From Symsagittifera roscoffensis (lineage: Eukaryota; Xenacoelomorpha; Acoela; Convolutidae): a DNA stretch of 64,000 nucleotides. The DNA lies in the NCBI RefSeq assembly GCF_963678635.1, contig NC_087070.1:27776057-27840056 (forward strand). Direction: 5' to 3'. Below the pieces are notes generated by a model. The model saw nothing but the letters and a program-made list of their open reading frames with translations. It had not been told where the DNA came from and ran no database searches. The position numbers were made by a program, and so were the translations under genes. Shown in pieces: positions 51,724 to 63,564 of the stretch. The first letter of the stretch is position 1. Every line of letters starts with the position of its first letter.

Positions 51724-54709
51724 GGCCTACAAAAATCGATTGTAAGTTTTTCGATGTCGTTGGGAAGGAAGGCGTACGTGCAGGTTGTTTCAAAACCAGA
51801 TGCACTAACAAAAATTGAAAATAGCTGATAGAACATTTAAGGAGTACTTCTGAAGGTTTCATCGGCTAACCAGAAAGATGACTTTTCAACACTCTCAGAT
51901 TCAGAATCAGTTTTTATTTAATTGAGAGGGCAAACTGAGTATCCAGATCAGTTTTAAGCGGAAAAACCGCAATGCCAAATGTGAAAGTCGTTGTATATCT
52001 CTCGCTAAGTTCTTTTGAATTCTTGATAACGTTTCTTGTATATGATTTTCCCGCTAATAAACAAATGCTTGAAATTTATGTGTTTGGTATTTTGAGCACT
52101 AAAATATTTTATTTTCGCTCGAAATAAAATTCGTGGCCTGACGTTATAAGTACTGGCTTGTTTTTAGATGAAACTGTGATTTCAAAAGAAGACTCAATCA
52201 TAATTTGCGTTTGTTGGTTTATAACTTAAATAAGAAATCAAATGATTGTTAGCTTTAAATTTAAAAAAAAAACTTTGCGACAAATTGTCAAATTGTTATG
52301 AATTAGCACAATTTGGGTTCCTTAAAACTATAATGGTTTAGTGAACTGTCTAATAAGAAATAATTTCGAACTCAAAGATAAGAAGCTTAAAAAAATTGTG
52401 AATCCTCATTTTAGCACGTATGACTAAGATAAACCAAACTTTTCAATGCGATGTGTGCGCTATTTGCAGGATTAACTTTGGTATGATAGGAATTGAAAGA
52501 GCATCAATTTTGGTCTAAAGTTATAGAAAACAGTTAAGCTTAAGCTGATGTGGATTAAAAAAATTTAGCAGTGAAATGATTAGGCACTTATATGTACGGT
52601 GTTAAAATGGCTGGTATTAAATTGTAAGACACTCTTCTTTCACAGGCTAATTGATTCAAAGTTTGATATTGAGGAAACGATTCAAAACAGGCCAGAAAAC
52701 TCAACAGGGACAAATGATTTAAATATCCCAATTGTTATAACTTTCGTTCAGAAAACATGAAAACCCACCGCTCCTAAAACTAAAATTAAACGTTTGAAAG
52801 TCGAAAAATTTGAATAAAGTACAAGAACTTCTTCAAGATAAGAGTTCGGTAAAATACCTCAATGAATTTTGAGAAATAATTTGAATAATTTAAATTTGGA
52901 CTGGCGGTAATCCTAGAATAACGTCAATTAACTGATTGAACTGAATCCTGAACAAGACTACCTAGTGTTCAGACTACCCCGTAAGGTTCTTTTGAGTATT
53001 TAGTGAATTTGTTAGAAATTGATATTTTTTTCAGATTTTTTGTGCAAATTTTTCTCCAAGCCGCCATAAATTCTGAACAAAAATGTGATTCGAATACTAA
53101 TGTGATCGCAATTCGAGTGAAAACCCAAACAACAAAAAAAACCTAATAAATGTTGAATTAAAAAGCAAAATTTTGCTCTATATGAAGGACGACCATGTAA
53201 GCAACGTTTATTTGTTCCGACTTTTGATGGGATATTTGAGGGGTGGTTTTGGTTTTTCCAGACTTTTTTTCCACAATTTTTAATCTAGCTTTTATGTGGA
53301 CTCTTTTAAATATCTGAAAAAGTTTGCTGTACTGAGCTCAAATTGAAAAAGTTTCTTCATTTCTGAACATTTCCTGTTGAGTTAGGGGGTTTGAAATCTA
53401 CAATTTTGGCCTATTTGAGCCAAATAACGTGCGATTTGTTTCGTTCTACCACGCGGTAACGACTATAAAACCTGGCTCAACAAATTAATTTAAGGCATTT
53501 TGCCCTGATTATTACTTCATCATGTTGGAATTTATCAGTCTGTGTAGGAGTATGAAATTTAAGACAATCTTAGGAAAAAATGAAAACAATTCTTTTTTTA
53601 ATAAAATTTTATCTATTTTTTTTTAAATTGAAAGCTATTTTTTTTTAAATATGTTTTTACATTTGAACTTGTTATAAAAGTTTGACTTTGATTGCCATAA
53701 ATGGTCCACGTAGAGTGTTTAATTAAAATAACGAAAAATCGAATATTGCCAATTTGCGACTTTTAACGCGCTATCGTCCTTTTTTAATCTGGTTGACAAA
53801 AACTGATTATCTTTTAACTACTATTGAAGAAAAAGCTACTTTTTATACGTTTCAATGCAATTCCAAACAACTATTAACACCAAAATTCTTCAATGAAACC
53901 AGCAGGATGTGTAGCTTTTCAATAAGTTGAAAGATATGATTGGCAAGTTTTCTCCTAAGTTAACTGTTTGACTCATTAGCAAACATGAGTCATTATTTAT
54001 TATTTTTTTCATAAGCATTATTTTTTTCATAAGCAAGTCTCATTTCAGGTCGTAAACACGTTATTTAACAGACTTCATTTTTATAATTTAGTTGAAAATA
54101 TCTAAACATGAAGAATTTTTTTTGAGTTCATTTTTCCAACTCTCGATAAAAGGATGAAAATTTCATGCTCAATATGATTTTCGTTTTAATTCAGAACGAC
54201 TACAATTTTTATCAAATCACTTTTGAACGAAGTTATTCAAACCAATTAAAAAGTATTGACATCCTCTGCTCAAAATAACCGTTAAATTTGTGTTTTTTCA
54301 TAAATTGATAAGTCTGATTTGCTTTTTAAAAACTTTTAATGTGAATTTTTACGCAATATTTACTTCAACCCGCTTGCCATTCATCTTGAAAAAAAAAATT
54401 AGAATTAAAATGTTATCCATTTTTGTTGTTGAAAAGATCGAAATAGCAAACTTATATTGTGTATTTGTGTTTATATTGGGCAGTTAGCATATTTGCTGAT
54501 CGTCCCGGATCGAGGTCGTGATTTTTGTTCGGACCGTGTAGACCAAAATTTAGCATGTGTAGACGGTTGTGTCCATAATATGGTATGTTCAGGCCGAGGG
54601 GTCCAACAAAAACTGTTTGCACGGAACACCGTTTCGGATCATGAGTAGCGACAGAAACCGAGATTAAAATTACGGGGAGGTCAGGACTCGGATTCAAAAT
54701 TATGGAACC
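51724..54709. other. No supported gene
   Basis: AT-rich, with long poly-T and poly-A runs. The last 230 bases before the gap (54480-54709) are more balanced in base composition and open in both directions (for example minus strand GLNIPYYGHNRLHMLNFGLH), so they may be the edge of another element. Confidence 0.45.
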
Positions 54710-54909
54710 NNNNNNNNNNNNNNNNNNNNNNNNNNNNNNNNNNNNNNNNNNNNNNNNNNNNNNNNNNNNNNNNNNNNNNNNNNNNNNNNNNNNNNNNNNN
54801 NNNNNNNNNNNNNNNNNNNNNNNNNNNNNNNNNNNNNNNNNNNNNNNNNNNNNNNNNNNNNNNNNNNNNNNNNNNNNNNNNNNNNNNNNNNNNNNNNNNN
54901 NNNNNNNNN
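54710..54909. other. Assembly gap, 200 N
   Basis: Exactly 200 N, a placeholder length. The ORFs drawn across it are not real. Confidence 1.
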
Positions 54910-55178
54910 CCAAAACAACATACAGCTTAGACGTCTATCGATCAAACCGAAAGCTTTTGATTAAAATATCAAAAATTTAGTAAGCTCCGGATAGATGCAA
55001 CCCGTTCGGAGTTCATATATAATATGGCTTTTTTTGACAACCCCACTGATTCAAATTCTCTTTTTTCACTGTTGCTTAATGTGTTAGTCTGGCTAAAGGC
55101 TCGATGTTACGACGTAAAATATGAAGAACAAATCTGTTAATAGTAACTTTTTTGATCACCATGTCGATTTTCATTCTA
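54910..55178. repeat. Interspersed repeat, copy 1 (abuts the gap)
   Basis: Matches 59398-59672 in the same orientation with scattered differences. It begins at AAAACAACATACAGCTTAG next to the gap, so its true left end may be hidden. Confidence 0.85.
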
Positions 55179-55639
55179 TAACTGGTGAGACAAAGACAAG
55201 AAACAATTAAAAAATTTAAAAATAACCTCTGAAAAGGTCGATTAAATAAATGCACAGTTAAAGTAATACTTTCTACGTCTCAATGTTTCTGAGAACAAAG
55301 TTTCAATCAAGATTTCCCACTTATTTTCCATGAGCATAGAAAAAAGGTAGTATTATAGAAAATTTAAGTATCAATGTTGATCCTACATTTACTAAGAAAG
55401 TAGGATACATTTCTTAATCTAAAAATCTTCTTATTAACTTCTTGGAAAATTTTTTTCTCGCTCAAAATAAATCTGGCAGATAGAATAGAAAATTTGCAGA
55501 TGATTTTAGCTCTCATTTAAAGGATATTCTCTCAATTCTGCAAGGGTTGAAGAAAAGAATCAGGAAATGGCATTTAAATAGTGTTTCCCTCCCCATAGAG
55601 AATAGCAGGTTACTGTTGTTCTCCCATAAGATTGTTTTT

Positions 55640-56130
55640 TTTACCTGTTCTTCATTTGGTCAGCCAGTGCTGCATCTAACATTGCACTTGAAGCTAGTGG
55701 CTCGAACAGCAATTGGCGAAGGAAGCAAGCCACTGAGATCCCAGCCACAGAAGTAATTTGATTTCCTCCTCGGAAGTATTCGAGAAGCTTGCTTGCATGA
55801 GACATCCTACCCCAATATCATCTCAACGTCGAAGTAATTGTAGACATTAGGTTTAACTGGCTGCAGATGCGGAACCAACTCTCAAACTGTTTTTGACAAA
55901 CGGCGTAACGCTGAACGTTAAATCATAGCCATTGAGTTCGGCAAACACGTTCACTTTGACCTGTTGATTGGGAGCAGATTATGTCGAATTGAAGCCGTTC
56001 ACCAGAATATCTAAATTCAACTCAATTGCTGTGCGAGGCTTGCCGAAACCCATGAGTGCGTTCAAATTGAAACTTGAAAAGCGTCGTCATGGCGTTTTGT
56101 AGATTTAAAGTTATGTGTTTTTGGATTGAC
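55640..56130 (-). pseudogene. BEL/Pao pol fragment
   Basis: Minus strand, protease-to-RT linker region: LVPHLQPVKPNVYNYFDVEM then ILG and, after a stop, SNYFCGWDLSGLLPSPIAV and TSFKCNV. The order matches the end of the BEL/Pao protease and its GW-LSG-LPS linker as I recall it. Stops and frame changes make it inactive. Moderately sure of the superfamily. Confidence 0.6.
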
Positions 56131-57189
56131 GGAGACAATTTGCAGCAATAATAAAAACCAATGACAGTGATGAACGAAAGGGTTACTTGAATGGTGCCCA
56201 TGTAGAGGTTGTTTTTTTTTCTGAAATTGTCATGAAAGAGGAATAAAAATTATGACAAAATTAACTTAAAAAAAATTTATCCGAGGTTTTTTTAAGGTTA
56301 CACTGAGGTTTACGTTCGGTATTATCTAAGCTAACAGTTAGGGTTTATCGGTTAAACTGCACGGTGTTACTGTAAATCAGTAGTAGTAACAATCGCGATG
56401 GTTTTTTGCCGAACAACGGGCTAGCAAAGCAAATCTTAAAAAATCAAACCACTGGAGAAAACCAAAGAATATACTCACTCAAGAAAATAGCTCGGTTGAC
56501 AGTTTCAATGGTTTCTGCTTTGCCCTGCATTCAAGCAAAAAAAACCTTTTAGAAAAATTTACAAAAGTTGGTACAACATCATTTTGAGAAATAGTTTGTT
56601 AAATTTTTTTTTCACAAAACTTTTGGGTTGGTAGTTTTGGGTCAGCTTAATAGCTTTTGGTTTTTAGCAATTCTTTTTTTTAAAGAGCTTAAGATACTTG
56701 TTGGATCTTACACAATTTTTCTGGTCATTTGAAGAAAATATCTGTACTGGATGTAGAAACCTAGCCAACTCGTTTGAGCAATTCGTGCCCAGCCGTCGCC
56801 TAAATGAACAGCTGCTGGAAATAGTAAATCTGCCTTCCACCCGGTAAGGTTTTCTCAATAACTCACGTTTCTTGATTTTCAAATAGTCAACAACAATATC
56901 GGTTTAACGAAAAATTCCAAGAAAAAACTTAACATAGCTTCAAAATGGTATCAGGTAAGTTTTTTTTTGTACCGAAGCAGTTAAAAGAAGTCATAGTTAT
57001 TTTTTTCTCATGTTGGCGTGCCTGATAAAATTTGGCTATTTCATCGGTTCGGCTAAATTGACCGTCAACTAGCTGATGTTTTCTTTTGTATGGGCCCTTG
57101 TGGGCTTGGCTAGAGGGTCATTCGCTTTTCATATGTTGTTTTTTCCCAAGCCGTTGCACCAAATGTTCTGCTAAAACAAAACAAAATCG
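56131..57189. other. No supported gene
   Basis: Nothing recognisable; short ORFs only. Confidence 0.5.
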
Positions 57190-57402
57190 GTTTCTTAATC
57201 CAGGATTTATAGCTCAAAGTATTGCAAAAACAATTGTGGGGTCGATCATGCGTTGATTTGGATAATTGTGACTGTTCCCAGGAAATCATAATCACTTTAC
57301 GCTGATGAATAAACAAATACTGATTTTTGAACCGATTACAAAATTATCAGTTTATGTTCCATCAAGAACAAGCTATTCTCGAAAACCATTCTCAAATGAA
57401 AC

Positions 57403-57468
57403 GACTTAGTCGAGAATCGAATCCACGCCTAACTCCCACCAACGCTTTTTGTGTATGCTAGGCTGTAC
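57403..57468 (-). other. tRNA-like segment in repeat unit 1
   Basis: On the minus strand GTGGATTCGATTCTCG resembles a T-arm and B box, with an A-box-like TAGCATACACA upstream. A full cloverleaf could not be drawn, so it is at most a SINE promoter or tRNA relic. Confidence 0.35.
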
Positions 57469-58178
57469 AGTTTGTTTTAATAAGCAAATGTACTGTCTTT
57501 ATACTAGCTTTCATCTTGCCTTTTTCTAACGTATAATTTGTCAATTTCATGCTATGTAGAAATAAAATCGCACATTTTCAAATAAGGAAAATTTAGAAAA
57601 AAGCCTATTATGCAATGGCAATAGAAGAAAATAGTAAAACAAGTATTTTTTTCAATCAACTTTTCTTTCATAAATCAATTTAAATTGGTTTAAAACAATG
57701 GTTAATGGCTTTCTTGGCTACATGAGAGCAACTTTGGCATCCACAACAAAACATCATAGTTTTTACAAATTTTTATGTATTAAAACAGTATGATATACAA
57801 TTTTTCCATAGAAAAAAAAAACAGTTTTGAGTTGAAATATTTTTAATCCTATTTTTGATTGCAACTTAGATTCTGTACTGAGATAAACTTTTTTTGAAAA
57901 ACATCTTTGCAAATATTCTTATTGCATCTATAAAACATTCCGTCAACGATTTTTGAATCCAGGATTTTTTTCTCGAAATATTGCAAAAACATTGTGCGTA
58001 GCAAGCAAAAACGTGGGGTTGATCATGCCTTGCTTTGAGTAATTGAATTGTGATTGTTCCCAGCAAATCGTTATCACATTACGCAGATGAATTAAGAAAT
58101 CCTGAACTTCGAACCGATTACAAAATTATCAGTACTATCAAGAACATGCGATTCTCGAAAGCCATTCTCAAATGAAAC

Positions 58179-58242
58179 GACTTAGGTGAGAATCGAACCC
58201 ACGCCTAACTCCTCGGAACGCTTTATGGGTATGCTAGGCTGT
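58179..58242 (-). other. tRNA-like segment in repeat unit 2
   Basis: Minus strand GTGGGTTCGATTCTCAC forms a fully paired five-base T stem with a TTCGATT loop, and TAGCATACCCA upstream resembles an A box. The acceptor stem does not pair. Better preserved than unit 1. Confidence 0.4.
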
Positions 58243-58760
58243 AAAGGTTGTTATGACAAGCAATTATACTGTCTTTATACTAGCTTTCTTATGCGAAGTA
58301 TACACTTGCCTTTGTTCTAACGTATAATTTGTCAATTTAATGCCATGTAGAACTGAATTAAAATCGTACATTTTCAAATACGGAAATAATTAAAAAAGTT
58401 TTTTATGCAATGGCCATCGAAGAAAATTTTAAATCAAGCATTTTTTCAATCGATTTTTTGTTCAAAAATCAATTTAAATTGGTTTAAAACATTTGATGGT
58501 TTTCTTGGCTACATGAGAGCAACTTTGGCATCCACAATACAACAGCATATTTTTTATACAATTTCATGTATAAAAACTGTATGATATACAACTTCTCCAT
58601 AGAAAAAATAAAGTTTCGAGGGAAAATTTTTTCATCCTCTTTTTGGTTGCATTTCGATTCTGTACAGAGATAAACGTTTTATGAAAAAATTTTGCGAATA
58701 TTTTTATTTTATCTGTAAAACTTTTCAGATAAAGATTTTTCTTCACAAAGTCCAAAAAAC

Positions 58761-59397
58761 AACAGCGAGTGTGGTTTTAAACACTTTTATTCGATATTTT
58801 CATATGCTAAGATAAACTTATTTTTGTAAAAACAAAAGCAGGCCTCTTTTCTCAACCACCAGAACTTTCAAAGTAAAAACTTTCTAGTTATTAACAAAAA
58901 TTTTGCGTTTTTGTTAGATAAAACTCTTAGTGAAAATGATAACATTAACTGATATTGGTAATATCACCATATGCAGATTTTTCGAGTGATAACTTCCACT
59001 TACACTCTAGGTTTTTTTAATGGTGAAAATCTTTAGTTATCGTTTTGCTCGGATAAAAAAAAAACAAATTTCGACAGTTTTTACATAATGATATAATTTC
59101 ATAGAGTATGAAACAAATGCTTCTCATACAATTCAGGTAAGAAACTGCTTTTGTTTTTTTACACAATTTCTGCAATAAAAATTTCTGCTTTTTTCTTCAC
59201 TTGGCTTTTTGTTACTTTTATTGTCTAATGAAATTGTTCTACAACCCTCTTTTTTCAAAAAAAGAAATTGTATGAAAACAGCGCATAACCGCCTCTGACC
59301 GAGGCAAACACCCTATATGTCCACAACTGTTATACTATTAGAACCGAAACTACGGAGCGCGCAGCATCTATTTGAAAACCAGCAACTTTGTACTACC
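58761..59397. other. No supported gene
   Basis: AT-rich; nothing recognised. Confidence 0.5.
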
Positions 59398-59672
59398 GAA
59401 AACAACATACAGCTTAGACGTATATCAATCAAACCGAAAACTTTTGATTAAAATATCAAAAATTTAGTAAGCCACGGATAGATGCAACCCGTTCGGAGTT
59501 CCATTTATATTATGGATTGTTTCGACAATTCCCCCATTCAAATTCTCTTCTTTCTTCACAGTTGTTTAAAGTGTTATTATGGCTAAATGCTCGATGCTCG
59601 ATGTTACGACGTACAATATGAAGAACAAATCTGTTAACAGTAGCTATTTTGATCACCATGTCGATTTTCATT
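59398..59672. repeat. Interspersed repeat, copy 2
   Basis: Partner of 54910-55178. This copy has a local GCTCGATGCTCGATG duplication. Confidence 0.85.
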
Positions 59673-60171
59673 AAACAATGACAAGGTTAAATTGGTTTTG
59701 CAAGATTGAATTTCAAATTAGTGGGGGGGGGAGTGGGCATTTATATGCTTTTAGCTTTTACTCTGAATGCAAATCAATCGGAATCCAAAACTCAAGCCAA
59801 GTTTTATTGTTGAAAAATTGATTAGTTTTACTTATCAGATTATTATTAGGCTAAACAAAGTTGAATTTATCCCACAATCATGTTGCTTTTGCAGTAATTT
59901 TTTAGATCTATTGAGACCAGGGAACCAGAGTAGGATTACGATCAGTATAAGATGAGAAGTTCCACGAACCTATTCAGTCAAAAATAGATGCGACAAAGAC
60001 GTTGTTGCCCAATTCGAAACTACTCTAGAGATAACCGATACATCTCATCTAATTATGATGTACTCAATCGGAACCAAACAAGTACCATATATTGACACAT
60101 TCGGGTATTTTTCTCTGCGGGTTAAATGAAAAGGAGTATTTCTTTCAAAAATTTTGTCAGCCGCAAATTTC

Positions 60172-60370
60172 GGCTTTTTTTCCAATTCCCCCCCCACCTG
60201 CAATTTTTTATAATTAAAATTACTGATCACATTGTCCTATTGTCATGAAAATTGACATGCTGATAAATTAAGCCATGACAAACATATTTAGTCTTCATAA
60301 TCAACCTTGTAAAACTACTTGTTAGACCATAAAATTGATGCTTGTGTGAGGTGGGGGGGGGCTCTTTTTT
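60172..60370. mobile_element. hAT-type MITE, copy 1
   Basis: Starts GGCTTTTTTTCC with a C-run then ACCTGCAATTTTTTA, and ends GTGTGAGGTGGGGGGGGGCTC. Same interior as copies 2 and 4. No clean target duplication found; the right end seems altered. Confidence 0.7.
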
Positions 60371-60485
60371 TCGTTTTCAATCCGATCATAAGTTTTTAGA
60401 ACGAGTAGTTTTCAGTCAGTGAGTAGTTTTTAAAGGTTAAGTATGAGGAGGACTAAATCTGTTTGCCAAGCCCAATGTACTCCGC

Positions 60486-60686
60486 GGCTCTTTTTCCTTC
60501 CCCCCCCACCTGCAATTTTTTACAAGTGAAGTTACTGGTCACATTGTCCGATCTTTATCAAAATTGACATGCGGACTAATTAAGCTGTAACAAACATATC
60601 TGGTCTTCATAATTAACCTTGCAAAGCCACTTGTTACCCCGTAAAATTGGTGGTCGTGTGAGGTGGGGGGAAAAGGAAAAAGAGCC
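60486..60686. mobile_element. hAT-type MITE, copy 2, with exact 8-bp TSD
   Basis: 201 bp. The terminal inverted repeat of about 26 bp runs GGCTCTTTTTCCTTCCCCCC... and is matched at the right end by ...GGGGAAAAGGAAAAAGAGCC. Flanked by TACTCCGC on both sides (60478-60485 and 60687-60694). An 8-bp duplication is the hallmark of hAT elements. No coding capacity. Confidence 0.9.
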
Positions 60687-60795
60687 TACTCCGCATGTGA
60701 GTTTTCATGAGAATTGGGCTATTTAACAATCGCCATACTGAAAAAGTTTTGCAGATGGTGGGGGAAGGAAAAAGCAAGAGAGCAGCAAAAAAATT

Positions 60796-60955
60796 GGCTA
60801 ATTTTCTTCGCCTCACCTGCAACTTTTTACGAGTAAATACAGGTTCACATTGCCGGATTGTCACAAAAGACGGCATGCAGACAAATTGAGCCATGACAAA
60901 TTTTTGAGCCATGAATATTGTAGTTTTCATATTTGTAGATGGAAGTGTCATTTAG
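60796..60955. mobile_element. hAT-type MITE, copy 3, incomplete
   Basis: Starts GGCTAATTTTCTTCGCCTCACCTGCAAC and shares the interior, but the right end is truncated or diverged. Confidence 0.6.
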
Positions 60956-61371
60956 CAAGTGTGGTCCATGAACCACCACGTGCTTTTTTTATCCTTTTCT
61001 AGGTTATCGTTCTGCAAACAAGAAAAAAGCTGCTGTTTATTATTCTTTAGTTGAGAAGTATTGAGAGTTGTAAAAAGTTCGGATAGACAAAAGTTATACA
61101 GCAAAAGCCAATTTGATGGCAATCTTTTTGATCTGCGAGTCTGAACGTAGTTAGTTAGTCTTAAACTGCTCGTTTTGATCGTTTTTACGTCGGAAAAATA
61201 AATTCTTTGCTCATCTCTAAAAATCGTGTCAAAGAATCTAATTAATCTAGGTTCTTTTCCCGTGTCCAACCCCCGTCGTAAAATTACAAAATAAAGATGT
61301 TCAAAAATGGTTCGCACGGCATTTTGCATGTAAGAAACGTAAAATGATGTTACATGAAAATAAGTGATTTC
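60956..61371. other. Between MITE copies, coding status unclear
   Basis: A minus-strand ORF of 146 codons (61392-60952) spans it. Part has a protein-like make-up (EPRLIRFFDTIFRDEQ), but it runs into a MITE at one end and no family is recognised. Confidence 0.35.
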
Positions 61372-61589
61372 GGCTCTTTTTCGTTTCCCCACACTTGCAA
61401 ATTTTTAGAGGTAAAAATTTTGTTGACATTGTTCGGTTGTTATGGAAATTAACATACGGACTAATTAGGCCATGACAAACATATTTGGTCAACATAAGTA
61501 GCCTTGTAAAATGACTCATTACACCATAACATGGATGCTTGTGTGAGGTGGGGGGGGGGGGGAGTGTTTAGTGTTTAAGAAAAAGAACC
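61372..61589. mobile_element. hAT-type MITE, copy 4, with exact 8-bp TSD
   Basis: Starts GGCTCTTTTTCG, ends AAAAAGAACC, flanked by GTGATTTC on both sides (61364-61371 and 61590-61597). Same interior as copies 1 and 2. Confidence 0.88.
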
Positions 61590-61658
61590 GTGATTTCAAT
61601 ATGGACAGTTTAGGACACCCAAGGTTGCCGATGTCGCCAACACTTTGGTATGTAATAT

Positions 61659-62909
61659 CAAATCGAAACCTATCTTCCAGCTTATTGGGGGGCAAATAAA
61701 TACATTCTACTTTGCATCGACAGATTTTCTAAATTTCCGTTGGCAAAAATTACATCATCTACTTCTTCAAAAACAGTTATAGAATTTTTACAAGACTACA
61801 TATTCTTACACGGAATACCTTATTCTATAAGGGTTGATCATGCTACCTGCATTACAAGCCAATACTTTAAATTATTCTGCGATTCCAACAACATCAAAAT
61901 AATCTTTTGTACAGTAGGCGACCATCGTTCCAACGGATTAGTCGAAAAACTAGTACACACTGTGAAAGTCAAACTACTGGCTATTTCAAAAGAACATCAT
62001 AAATGTACACTGCAAAATGCCGTTTCAAAAATCATCTGGAATTTACGCTCTACCTATCAATCAAAAATTAAATGTTCACCTTTCGAGATTCACTATAACA
62101 GAAAACCAAATACTATTTGGAAACAATTAGCGTCTGGTAAACCCTCCTTTGGAATTTTAGACAAAGGGAAATCAATACTGTCTAAGGAACGAGCTAAGGA
62201 TTGGAATGCGGATGATAGACTAGAGGACGGCTACAAGGACGATTTGATAGCCAAGAAGAACCAGAACCCGACTGAAAAAGGCTACGACACAGACTATGCT
62301 TCTTCCTCGAAAATCACCTCCAATAGACTACCAATCAAAAGTCCATTCATAGGTAAAATCCTTCGGAAATCTAACGGTAACATAAACCGAGACTGTTTCT
62401 ATAAGGAACTAAATAAAAAAATTATAAATTTATCCACTTTGACAGTAGAGTTATCCGACGGAAAAATAATACGAAAATCCGACATTGCGATTCCGATTTC
62501 TACCTCAAATAAAATCAGACCTTTTAAAGGAAACATTTCATTCCCGTATTTTCATAATGCTAATGTTGAAGTAGGTCAGAAACAGGAAGGCCCAACACGG
62601 AAACCAAGATCAAAAAAGCCAACCAAAAAAATGACCAGACAGTTGGATCCGACCCCTTCCGACAACTTAACTAGGACACTCATATCAGGGTCATCTCGCA
62701 AATCTACAAGACAAACACGCCACGCAAAGAAGTCTTCAACTCCACCAGGTTACCTTGCTTCGGATGAATCTATGCTAATTCCTTCGGATATTTCGCATAC
62801 TAGCGACTGGGAATGGATAGCGGGCGGTTTTCCTTGTAGAGACGTAGCCAGAGAACGCTTTATTTCAGACTCAAATACACCTCACCTCTCAATTGAAAAA
62901 AAATTCTAA
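61659..62909 (+). pseudogene. pol (3' part): Ty3/gypsy integrase and Pol tail, 5'-truncated
   Basis: The frame is open from just after a TAA at 61653-61655. It begins within the integrase core (YILLCIDRFSKFPLAK), so the HHCC finger and first catalytic Asp are missing. The second catalytic Asp (RVDHATCITS, where relatives have TDNGT) and the Glu (SNGLVEKL) are kept with D-35-E spacing. A long tail rich in K, R, S and T follows (for example KPRSKKPTKKMTRQ). It stops after a run of eight A near 62895; the neighbouring frame then continues the tail toward 63058-63564. Plus strand, different lineage from the giant element. Confidence 0.8.
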
Positions 62910-63564
62910 TTCCGCTATAACAAATCCTGAAATAAAATCTGAGATTTTAGAAAACGACATTGATCCTAACAAAGAACAACCTATGGAATAATCTTACGAG
63001 TGCCCAATAAGCATAATACCCGCTGGCCGAACACCTAGTACTGCGGAACAGAGAACAGTGAACCAGGGAGGGGACAAAGACACCATTGAACAACAGGACC
63101 TGCAAGACGAGTGTAATCCAACGGACAACAACTCTGTTACAGATTTCCCGGTCTACGAGATAAACGACTCAACTGACGAGTGCACTGTACCTCCCAATCC
63201 TACTATCATATCTGGTAAAATTCCTCCTACCATCCGCCGTTCTAGTAGAAATGTCGGCCCACCAAAATTTTATGGCAAAAGTTATTTTATTGATGCCGTA
63301 GAAAACATTCAAGAAGCCTCCGGTTCGGCGACCGATCCTATCGTGATTGAAATTGAGGAATCACACGAGACCGACAACAAGACGACTCCGGCGGAGTTAA
63401 TTGTTCTAGACTCAAGTCCAACATCTTCAGACCAAATGTCAACCTCATCAACGGACGAATCGCTGAGGATGAAATTAGAAAATTTTGGAGATCATTCTGA
63501 TCTAGATAGTGAATTTTTTAATAACGAACTTGAAAACTTTCTAAATGATTATAAATCTTTGTAA
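62910..63564 (+). pseudogene. Continuation of Pol tail, acidic
   Basis: In another frame from the previous segment, open except for one TAA near 62989. It contains IRRSSRNVGPPKFYGKSYF, the basic block that closes many Ty3/gypsy Pol proteins, followed by a very acidic S/E/D-rich end. It ends at a TAA at 63562-63564. Joined to 61659-62909 by one base change in the A run, so either a mutation or an assembly error separates them. Confidence 0.7.

Larger units (their letters stand above)
57190..58760. repeat. Tandem duplication, unit about 780-790 bp
   Basis: Two diverged copies: anchors ACCGATTACAAAATTATCAG at 57331 and 58113, GCATCCACAA at 57737 and 58528, and TTCTGTAC near 57871 and 58657. Each unit contains a tRNA-like arm. 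Confidence 0.85.

Noticed and set aside
54452..54980. ORFs crossing the N gap
   Set aside because: The unknown bases create false open frames.
57403..58242. Functional tRNA genes
   Set aside because: Only the T arm is convincing. No acceptor or anticodon stem can be drawn.
60707..60951. Short ORFs within the MITE cluster
   Set aside because: They run across MITE ends on both strands and show no conservation between copies.
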